From Mucilaginibacter sp. (lineage in GTDB: Bacteria; Bacteroidota; Bacteroidia; Sphingobacteriales; Sphingobacteriaceae): 64,000 bases of DNA. The position numbers were made by a program, and so were the translations under genes. Position 1 is the first letter of the stretch, and each line of letters opens with the position of its first letter. The DNA is taken from the NCBI RefSeq assembly GCF_028288225.1, contig NZ_JAQBOC010000007.1:1-64000 (forward strand). Reading direction: 5' to 3'. The notes below the pieces were generated by a model. The model searched no databases. It was given only the letters and a program-made list of their open reading frames with translations, and was not told the origin of the DNA. Of this stretch, positions 44,201 to 52,719 are shown piece after piece.

Positions 44201-47200
44201 TCAGAAACCTACTCTTAGGTTAAATCCAAAACCTCTTGTACCTGGCAACTGTCCTGATTCACCCTGTACAGCGCTGATCTGCGATGGATCGAAGTCTTTA
44301 GTTTTAGCATAGATCAGCCAAAGGTCATGTGCCTGCAGTTGGATAGTTGCATTTTTTATAGCACCGCCAATTCCCCATTTCTTAACCGGGATACGGTAAG
44401 AAATACCTGCTTCACGTAGTTTAATATAGCTAAGGCTATATATAAACTCATCTAAAGTGTTATTGTTAAAGTTGTTATGATAGTAATCATAAGCACTAAC
44501 ATACATACTAACTGGTTTACCTGTAGCATCAACACCAACCTGGTGAATACCACCTCCATCAGCAACTGCATCACGAACAGGATTACCTTTATCGTTTAAC
44601 ACTGCAGTACGATAAGTTACACCGCTGAATGATCCGAATGCATCAGATAATGAGGCAAATTTACCACCAAACTGATAATCGATATTGAAGTTAACTGCAA
44701 AATCCTTTAAGAAGGTAAATGTGTTTTGGATACCACCTGTATGTTTTGGCAATACGCTACCGAAGTAAACAGCTTTGTTTTGCTGGTAAAACCCGTTAGC
44801 ATCAAGGATAGGAACACCTGATGCATTACGCAGGATACCACCGCCGAATAACTGGCCCCATGCCATTCCTTCTTTTTGTACGAGGTAAGGCAGATTGGTA
44901 AAAGTTACGTTAGCACCGGGAACAACAATCTGGCTTACACCATATTTAGGGCTGATGGTAACCACTTTATCCTGTAAAAGGTTTTCATAGCTTAAGGTTA
45001 TGTTCCATGAGAAACTTGGAAGCTTTACAGCATAAGCGTTAGCAGTTATGTCAATACCTTTTTTAGATACTAAACCAAAGTTGGTTAAGATACTGTTGAA
45101 ACCGCTGGCTCCGTTAACGGTGATACTTTGAGGAATGTCTTTTTCGTTACCCCAAAAATAAGTACCTGTTAAACCAAACCTGTCATTCAGAAATCTCAAA
45201 TCGATACCCAATTCCTGCTGTGTTACCACTGAACCATGGATCTGAGGGTCAACATAAGCATCAGGTGTAGACATTAATAACTGGCCATTGTAGGTGTTTG
45301 AATTTACAGTATACGCTAATCCGGGATACCTGTAAGCACCAAATGTTTCGTTAGTAAGACCCAAAGCTTTAGGGATCTGACCGTAGGTAGCTCTTAATTT
45401 ACCATAAGATAACCATGGTGTTTGGTCTTTTAGCAAATCGCTGAACACAAATGACACACCTGCTGATTTTGATAATACAGCATTGTTGTTCTGCGGTAAA
45501 GTTGAGAACCAATCGTTACGCAAAGAACCTTCAAGAAAAAGCAGGTCTTTCCAGCCTAATGATAAACGACCCAGTACAGCGTTATATTTTTCCCTTATTC
45601 TTGTGTTTATAAGTGTTGGCGGGCCTGCACCGTTATTAACAGTGTACAAGTAAGGAATTATTAAACCTGCAGTGGTTGAAGTTTGTACTGAATTGTCTTT
45701 ATAAGTATAATTATAAGTATCAGTACCTAAATTAGCACTAATGTTAAAGTCTTTTATCTTTTTGTTATAAGTACCTAAAAACTCGTAGTTTTCGCGGTTT
45801 GAATAAGTGTTTTGAGTGTAGTAATTGGCGTGAATACCAGTTTGCACCGCACTAATTTCTAACTCTGTAGGAGCGATATTTTCTGTATAAGTATTAGCCT
45901 GTTGCTTACGATAAGTAGCCCTGAAGCTTAAATCGTTATTTACTTTGTAAGTAAATGCTACGTTACCATACAGACGATCGCGGTTGTTATATCTTTTTAA
46001 CAAATCCTGGTAAGTATAATAATTGTACCAGTAGTTACCGCCATAAAATGCAGTTGGGTTGGCAGCGTTAAATGCTCCGGGATCATTGTGGTTCCAGCTT
46101 GCATACTGGCCAGGGCCATATTGCAGGCCTCTCAGTTCTTTCATGATACCCATGTCCAAATCGCGGTGGAACCATTGGGTCATACCACCAGCAGTTTGGT
46201 TAGCGTAACCATCCTGGTTTTGATCACCATTCAGCTTTTGATTAACATAGTTAATATTTGCTGATAAAGAGAAGTGCTTGCTCAGATCATAGTTATAGTT
46301 CAGGTTCAGCGTATTCCTTTTCAGGTCCTGGTCAGGAATAATACCTCTTTGGTAAATGTTACCATATGATAATTTAAAGCTGTAATCGTCTCCTGCTTTA
46401 TTAAAAGTAACACTGTTATCAAGCAAAGTACCTGTTTGATAGAAACTTTTAGCATTGTTAGGTTGTGGAGTCCAGGAAGCAGTTTTATATGAATACTGAG
46501 AACCACCATACCATGCATACCATGGAATATACTCCTGCCCAACCATTTTAGGGCCCCAACTGCTATCGTCAGAATAGTCAGGCCAGTATTTGCCGTTTAG
46601 GGCTTTCCATGCTTCAGGATCGCCTGCCTTCCAAACATATTGATTGAAGTTGGCATTCGCACCACCACCATAAGTATCCTGGTAACGTGGTAATATGTAA
46701 GCCTTGTCAAATGTAGCACCTAACTTTAAATCAATATTAAGACCACCATTCTTTTTAGCTTTAGCAGTAGTGATAACGATTGCACCGTTTGCACCCTGTG
46801 AACCTAACAAAGCCGCTGCTGCCGCACCTTGCAATACGGTAACGCTTTCAATATCGTCAACGTTTAAGTCATCTGCGTTTGGAAGGATCGTACCGTCAAC
46901 AACGTAAAGAGCTCCTGAACCTGAACCGAAGCCAGATGCACCGCGAAGCCTTACTTCTGTGTTACGACCTAAGTTTGCAGCAGATTGGCTGCGAACCTGA
47001 ACACCTGCAACCTTACCGGCCAAAGCGTTGTTAATGTTTGGCTGGCGTACAGTGTTAAGCTCAGTAGCGGTAACCACCTGCGCAGAGTTTGAATTTGAAC
47101 GCGAGGTTTGCTTGATGCCGTAACCGGTTGTAACCACAACCTCTTTTAGTTCTCTGGCATTTGTTTCAAGCGAGGCATTTATAACATCAGTTGCCCCGAT

Positions 47201-47455
47201 TGGAGAAACGATCCTGTTAAAGCCTACAAATGTAAATGCTAATGATTTTGCCGTTGCCGGCACTTTGATGGTAAATTTACCATAATCGTTGGTTTGAGTA
47301 CCAACTTGAGTTCCGGGTACTGTAACACTTACCCCAGGAAGCGGCAGGCCGTCATCCTTTGAAGTAACTGTACCAGTAATTGTTCGATTTTGTGCAAATG
47401 CCTGTGTTATACATAACACCAGGAAACACAAACTTACTAGTAAAAGTTTTTTCAT
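44201..47455 (-). CDS. SusC/RagA family TonB-linked outer membrane protein
   Basis: ITGTVTSKDDGLPLPGVSVTVPGT; plug domain NALAGKVAGVQVRS..., VRLRGASGFGSGSGALYVVDG. Confidence 0.97.
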   Translation of the reverse strand: MKKLLLVSLCFLVLCITQAFAQNRTITGTVTSKDDGLPLPGVSVTVPGTQVGTQTNDYGKFTIKVPATAKSLAFTFVGFNRIVSPIGATDVINASLETNARELKEVVVTTGYGIKQTSRSNSNSAQVVTATELNTVRQPNINNALAGKVAGVQVRSQSAANLGRNTEVRLRGASGFGSGSGALYVVDGTILPNADDLNVDDIESVTVLQGAAAAALLGSQGANGAIVITTAKAKKNGGLNIDLKLGATFDKAYILPRYQDTYGGGANANFNQYVWKAGDPEAWKALNGKYWPDYSDDSSWGPKMVGQEYIPWYAWYGGSQYSYKTASWTPQPNNAKSFYQTGTLLDNSVTFNKAGDDYSFKLSYGNIYQRGIIPDQDLKRNTLNLNYNYDLSKHFSLSANINYVNQKLNGDQNQDGYANQTAGGMTQWFHRDLDMGIMKELRGLQYGPGQYASWNHNDPGAFNAANPTAFYGGNYWYNYYTYQDLLKRYNNRDRLYGNVAFTYKVNNDLSFRATYRKQQANTYTENIAPTELEISAVQTGIHANYYTQNTYSNRENYEFLGTYNKKIKDFNISANLGTDTYNYTYKDNSVQTSTTAGLIIPYLYTVNNGAGPPTLINTRIREKYNAVLGRLSLGWKDLLFLEGSLRNDWFSTLPQNNNAVLSKSAGVSFVFSDLLKDQTPWLSYGKLRATYGQIPKALGLTNETFGAYRYPGLAYTVNSNTYNGQLLMSTPDAYVDPQIHGSVVTQQELGIDLRFLNDRFGLTGTYFWGNEKDIPQSITVNGASGFNSILTNFGLVSKKGIDITANAYAVKLPSFSWNITLSYENLLQDKVVTISPKYGVSQIVVPGANVTFTNLPYLVQKEGMAWGQLFGGGILRNASGVPILDANGFYQQNKAVYFGSVLPKHTGGIQNTFTFLKDFAVNFNIDYQFGGKFASLSDAFGSFSGVTYRTAVLNDKGNPVRDAVADGGGIHQVGVDATGKPVSMYVSAYDYYHNNFNNNTLDEFIYSLSYIKLREAGISYRIPVKKWGIGGAIKNATIQLQAHDLWLIYAKTKDFDPSQISAVQGESGQLPGTRGFGFNLRVGF

Positions 47456-47639
47456 TTCGTTAATAATAAGATCAGTTAATAGTTAATTAATCATAAAAGT
47501 AGTGTTACATTATCAAATTGTCAAGCAAAATCTTAAAAAACATTGCTTTTTTTTAAAATAAAGTGCACTTTAAGTATAAATGTAATATTTTTAGTACTAT
47601 GTATTGCATAATACAATTTAAAACATATATCTTTGCAGT

Positions 47640-47972
47640 ATGATTGTTGAAAACACACAAACCCAAATGCGGAAAGGAATACTGGAGTATTGCATTCTTT
47701 CCATAATAGCAAAGGGAGAAACATACGCATCAGACATAATTTCTGAGCTAAAAAAAGCCCAATTGCTTGTAGTTGAGGGTACTCTGTATCCTTTGCTCAC
47801 CCGTTTAAAAAACAATGGCCTGCTTACTTATAACTGGGTTGAGTCAACTTCAGGGCCACCCCGCAAGTATTATATCTTATCTGACGAGGGCAAAAATGTG
47901 CTGGCGCAGTTGGATAAGACCTGGGAGGAACTATTATTTGCTGTACAAACAGCTATTGGGAACAAAAAATAA
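47640..47972 (+). CDS. PadR family transcriptional regulator
   Basis: MRKGILEYCILSIIAKGETYASDIISELKKAQLLVVEGTLYPLLTRLKNNGLL. Confidence 0.95.
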   Translation: MIVENTQTQMRKGILEYCILSIIAKGETYASDIISELKKAQLLVVEGTLYPLLTRLKNNGLLTYNWVESTSGPPRKYYILSDEGKNVLAQLDKTWEELLFAVQTAIGNKK

Positions 47973-47995
47973 AAAAACCTGAAATTATTGTCATC

Positions 47996-49660
47996 ATGAA
48001 CAAAACCATTATAATAAATATTAACGGGATCGTCTTCCACATCGAAGAGGATGCCTACGAAATACTGAAAAATTACATGACGGAGGTAAAACGTCATTTC
48101 TCAAACTCGGCAGATAGTCTGGAGATAACAACCGATATTGAAAACCGCATTGCTGAAATGTTTACCGAGGCGCTTGAAAAAGAAAACAAGCAGGTTATTG
48201 TTGAACAGGATGTTAACCGCATTGTTGAGCAAATGGGAACCGTTGCCGATTTTGAAAATGCCGAGGGCGAAAGCCGTAGCCAATCTGCGGCTTATGCATA
48301 CAATACCGAAGGCCGCAGGCTGTTCCGTGATCCTGACGACCATTTGGTTGCCGGCGTGTGCTCGGGCATTGCAAATTACTTTGATATCGACGCCGTTTGG
48401 ATAAGGCTTGCCTTTGCATTATTTACGCCAATAGGCGGCACCGGCTTTTTGCTATACATTATATTATGGATTGTTGTGCCTAAAGCTGTTACCCGCGCCG
48501 ATAAAATGGCCATGAAAGGCGAAAAGCAAAACCTAAAGGGTTTTAAAAAGAACTTTGAAGATGAATTAAGCTCTGTTCGCCAAAATCTTTCAAACTTTGG
48601 CCACGAGGCAAAACCTTTTGTATATAAAGCCCGCGACTTTGTAGGTGATTTTTTTCATCACTTAGGGATATTTTTTAACGGGGCCGGAAGGGTGCTTATT
48701 AAACTGCTGGGCGTTGCTATATTGCTGGCCGCTTTTGCCGCTGCTATTTTCCTGGTGGTGGTATTTATTGGCACTATCGGGTTTGGCGCTGAATTTGGCG
48801 ACAATATGCTCCCATTCCGAATGGCTTCAAGTGAGCTTGCTGATAACATTTTAACAGCCGGCTTCCTCACGGCTTTAATTCCCGTTATAACCATTATACT
48901 GTTAACCATTAAAGGCATTTTTAATGTAGGCAGCATCGGCAAATCAACAGGTACTGTTTTATTGGTGCTTTGGCTGTGCTCATTGGGCATGCTTATATTT
49001 TATGCTATTAAAATCGCTTCGAATTTCAGAGAACAGGCCAGCTTTACCGAAACCGTTAATTTAAAGCCAACAAAAAACAACACCTATTACCTGAAGCTGA
49101 ACGATATAAAATATTTTTCGCACGAGGACAGCGTGCGGCTTGATATTAAAAACCACTTCCGTAACATGGTAGTTACCGATGAAAATTACAACGGCTTTCA
49201 CGGCGAGCCGCGCAGCGTTACCTTATATATTGAAAAAAGTGATGTTAATTACCCGGTGCTTGAAGAATCATTCAGAGCAAGCGGCTACAATTATGAGGCG
49301 GCTTTATTTAATGCCCGCAACACCTCCTATATTTTTGCACAGCAGGATACTGTTTTAAAGTTTGATTATACCCTGCGCAAAAGGCCAAAAATTTTATGGC
49401 ATGCCGAAGAGGTGGTGTTAACCTTAAAGTTACCGTTAAATGCAAAAGTTATAATTGACCAAAAGCTTGACCGTTATTTACAGGATGTTAATTTATATGA
49501 TTGCCGCAATTTGAATAAAACAGATAACAAAGCTACATTTTCAATATTCAACATGACTGACAACGGGCTGCAATGTAAAGTTGACACCCTGGTAACAGCA
49601 AAAAAGGATAGCGTTAGGAAAGATAGTATTAAAACAGATAGCGTGAATATAGCGCAATAA
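47996..49660 (+). CDS. PspC domain-containing protein
   Basis: RRLFRDPDDHLVAGVCSGIANYFDIDAVWIRLAFALFTPIGGTGFLLYIILWIVVP. Confidence 0.95.
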   Translation: MNKTIIININGIVFHIEEDAYEILKNYMTEVKRHFSNSADSLEITTDIENRIAEMFTEALEKENKQVIVEQDVNRIVEQMGTVADFENAEGESRSQSAAYAYNTEGRRLFRDPDDHLVAGVCSGIANYFDIDAVWIRLAFALFTPIGGTGFLLYIILWIVVPKAVTRADKMAMKGEKQNLKGFKKNFEDELSSVRQNLSNFGHEAKPFVYKARDFVGDFFHHLGIFFNGAGRVLIKLLGVAILLAAFAAAIFLVVVFIGTIGFGAEFGDNMLPFRMASSELADNILTAGFLTALIPVITIILLTIKGIFNVGSIGKSTGTVLLVLWLCSLGMLIFYAIKIASNFREQASFTETVNLKPTKNNTYYLKLNDIKYFSHEDSVRLDIKNHFRNMVVTDENYNGFHGEPRSVTLYIEKSDVNYPVLEESFRASGYNYEAALFNARNTSYIFAQQDTVLKFDYTLRKRPKILWHAEEVVLTLKLPLNAKVIIDQKLDRYLQDVNLYDCRNLNKTDNKATFSIFNMTDNGLQCKVDTLVTAKKDSVRKDSIKTDSVNIAQ

Positions 49661-49757
49661 AAATTAGCAGCTGGCAGTTGGCAGTTTTGGGAGAATAAAC
49701 CTGGAACTGCCAATTTTTTTGTAACAACTGCAAACCGCTTGCTGAAACTGAAATCTA

Positions 49758-49816
49758 TTGACCGATAAAAACCGGCGATTGACCGATGAAAACAATCCAC
49801 TGACCAAAAAATTGAG
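49758..49816. promoter_or_regulatory. 21-bp-phased direct repeats (putative regulator binding array)
   Basis: ttgaccgataaaaac (49758), ttgaccgatgaaaac (49779), ctgaccaaaaaattg (49800). Confidence 0.6.
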
Positions 49817-50113
49817 ATAAGATGTAACCTTAAACCCTCTTTTTGCATCTTATACATAACAATACAAATTTTAAGCGGCTAACAGGTAACCGTATTCGGT
49901 TATCATTTAAAAATGGGGCAATGCTCTTATGGAATGCTATTGCCCGGAAAATACGAACAAAAAACTAACACACTATGAAATAAACTACACCTATATAATA
50001 TATAACACTTTAACGGCCTGGTAAGTAACCGGGGAACTCAAAAACTTAACTAACAAATTTAAAAAGATCAACATTCTTTAATGGGCAAGCTATTGCCTGA
50101 AATTAACATAACC

Positions 50114-52567
50114 ATGAGATCCATCACTATAAGAATATTAACTATAATGCTGTTTACAATTGCGGGTATATCGGCAGGATATGCCCAGCCCTCAAAATCA
50201 TCAGCGAAAATTACGGGCGCGCTGCTTGATGAAAAAAGTAAGCCTGTGGATTATGCCACCGTAACCCTGCTTAACGCTGCCGACTCATCAGTTGTTAAAG
50301 GTACATTGAGCAATGATGCCGGCGCTTATGTATTTGACCATATTACTACAGGCACCTATATTATAAAGGCTACCGTTGTAGGATATGAAAAAGCTGTAAG
50401 CAAACCCTTTACCGTAACCGAAGGCGCAACGGTTACCGTTCCCGAATTAAAAATGCAGCAGGTAAGACATGCTTTAAACACAGTTACCATTACGGCAGCA
50501 AAACCGCTGATTGAGCACAAGGTTGACCGTACTGTAATGAATGTTGAAAACAGCGTGCTTGCAGCCGGTAATACTGCCCTTGAAATATTGGAACGCGCCC
50601 CGGGGGTTTCTATTGATAAAGATGACAATATCAGTATTAAGGGAAAACAAGGTGTTACGGTGATGATAAATGATAAGCTTACTTATCTTACTTCTACACA
50701 GCTGGCTACTTTGTTAAGATCAACCGATGGCACAACTATTCAGTCTATCGAAATAATTACCAACCCTTCTGCAAAATATGATGCCGCGGGTAATTCGGGT
50801 ATTATAAATATCAAGCTTAAAAAAAATAAGCAAACAGGCACCAATGGCAGTGTAACGCTTGGTGCTGCTTACGGCAATACTTTTAAGAATAACGAAAATA
50901 TAACGTTAAACCATAAACAAGGCAACCTGAATGTATTTGGCTCTTTTAGTCATGACGACCGTAAACGGGAGCATACACTTGACATAAAAAGAATTGTAAC
51001 AGACAGCACAGGCGCGAAAACTTATTTTAACCAGTTTTCATCCATACCGAATGATAATCATAATAACAGCTACCGCCTGGGCGCTGATTATGATATCAGC
51101 AGCAAAAACACTGTTGGCTTTTTGGTGAATGGCTATTTTAACACCGAGCAAGATGATAATACTAATAAAACATTTATAGGCACTCAGCCAAATGTTGTAA
51201 ATTCCTATCAAACTACAACTTCGCAAATCCACCAAACCTATAATAACATTGCCCTTAACCTTAATGACAGGTATAAGATAGATACCGCCGGGCAGGAACT
51301 TGCTATTGATTTAGATTATTCGAAATTTAAAAACAACTCCACTGCACACTACGATACCTATTTTTATTTACCTGACGGCAGCTCAATGGCGCCGCCTTTA
51401 TTTTTACGCAACCAAACGCCATCGGTTATTACTATCCGTACCGCCAAAGTTGATTATACCTATCCTATTAATAAAGTACTTAAGCTGGAAACCGGGTTTA
51501 AGCTGAGTGATGTAAAAACAGATAATAATTTGCAGGCCCAAAAACAGGTAAACGGCAGCTTCATAAATGATACTACACTCACCAACAGGTTTGTTTATAC
51601 CGAAAAGGTTGATGCTGTGTATGTAAACCTGAGCCAGAATTATAAAAACTTTTCGATACAAACAGGGTTAAGGGGAGAATATACCAGCTCTATTGGCGAT
51701 TTGATAACTAACAACCAGGTTGTTAAGCGCCATTATTTTGATCTTTTCCCAAGCATTTTTATAACCCAAACGCTTAATGACAAAAATGAACTAGGTTTAT
51801 CATACAGTCGCCGGATTGACAGGCCGGGGTATGATGACCTTAACCCTTTTGTATATTACCTGGATCAATATACTTATCAAAAAGGTAATCCTTTCTTAAA
51901 CCCGCAATACACTAATAACTTCGAGTTTAATTACACCTATAATAAATCAATTACATTAACATTGGGCTACAGCCATACATCAGGAGCAATAACCCAGATC
52001 TTATTGACCGACCCGGTAAGCAAAGCTACCTATCAAACTAATTTAAACCTGCAAAGCCAGAATAATTATAACGTAAACCTTTATGCCCCATACACCATAG
52101 CAAAATGGTGGACAGGTAATGTTAATGCAACAAGCTTTTACCTGGGCTTTAAAGCCGACACGCTTTTAGGCGGCAAACTTAATAGGGGTAAGTGGGCTTA
52201 CCAGTTACGGGCTACACAAACTTTCCTGGTAGCAAAAGGGTATAAGGTTGAATTAACAAACTTCTACAACTCGGCATTAACTTATGGCATTTTTGACGTA
52301 AAGCGCCAATATTCAACCGATGCGGGTATCAGCCATTCATTTGCTAATAAAAAAGCTAACATAAAGCTTTCTATGAGCGATATATTTAATTCCCGCAGAA
52401 ACGACGTTACCAGCTATTATCAAACCAATAACCTTGACATCAAACAAAAAAATGAAAGCCGGGTAACCCGCTTAACTTTTACCTACAATTTTGGTAACAA
52501 TAAAATAAAGGTACGTGAGCACCAAAGCGGCGCCGATGACGAAAAAGGAAGAGTGAAGGGAAATTAG
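50114..52567 (+). CDS. Outer membrane beta-barrel / TonB-dependent receptor-like protein
   Basis: Signal peptide from MRSITIRIL...; CarboxypepD_reg-like N-terminus; APGVSIDKDDNISIKGKQGVTVMIND plug; barrel C-terminus. ORF track start is 50081; internal ATG preferred. Confidence 0.92.
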   Translation: MRSITIRILTIMLFTIAGISAGYAQPSKSSAKITGALLDEKSKPVDYATVTLLNAADSSVVKGTLSNDAGAYVFDHITTGTYIIKATVVGYEKAVSKPFTVTEGATVTVPELKMQQVRHALNTVTITAAKPLIEHKVDRTVMNVENSVLAAGNTALEILERAPGVSIDKDDNISIKGKQGVTVMINDKLTYLTSTQLATLLRSTDGTTIQSIEIITNPSAKYDAAGNSGIINIKLKKNKQTGTNGSVTLGAAYGNTFKNNENITLNHKQGNLNVFGSFSHDDRKREHTLDIKRIVTDSTGAKTYFNQFSSIPNDNHNNSYRLGADYDISSKNTVGFLVNGYFNTEQDDNTNKTFIGTQPNVVNSYQTTTSQIHQTYNNIALNLNDRYKIDTAGQELAIDLDYSKFKNNSTAHYDTYFYLPDGSSMAPPLFLRNQTPSVITIRTAKVDYTYPINKVLKLETGFKLSDVKTDNNLQAQKQVNGSFINDTTLTNRFVYTEKVDAVYVNLSQNYKNFSIQTGLRGEYTSSIGDLITNNQVVKRHYFDLFPSIFITQTLNDKNELGLSYSRRIDRPGYDDLNPFVYYLDQYTYQKGNPFLNPQYTNNFEFNYTYNKSITLTLGYSHTSGAITQILLTDPVSKATYQTNLNLQSQNNYNVNLYAPYTIAKWWTGNVNATSFYLGFKADTLLGGKLNRGKWAYQLRATQTFLVAKGYKVELTNFYNSALTYGIFDVKRQYSTDAGISHSFANKKANIKLSMSDIFNSRRNDVTSYYQTNNLDIKQKNESRVTRLTFTYNFGNNKIKVREHQSGADDEKGRVKGN

Positions 52568-52570
52568 GAT

Positions 52571-52717
52571 GAAGTTGGCAGTGGGCAGTTTGCAGTGGGC
52601 AGTTTTAAAAAGGCAAGCAGTTTGCAGTGAGTATTTTTATGACACTGCAAACTGTTCATTTATTTACAATTTACCAAATCTGCTACTGCAAACTGGCAGC
52701 TGCCCACTGCCAACTTC
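52571..52717. repeat. Imperfect long inverted repeat between convergent genes
   Basis: gaagttggcagtgggcagtttgcagt (52571-52596) versus actgcaaa[ctggcag]ctgcccactgccaacttc (52685-52717). Confidence 0.8.
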
Positions 52718-52719
52718 CC

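Noticed and set aside
49758-49816. Short CRISPR array
   Set aside because: Repeats are ~15 bp at 21-bp spacing with only three degenerate copies and no cas genes; a regulator-binding array is more likely.
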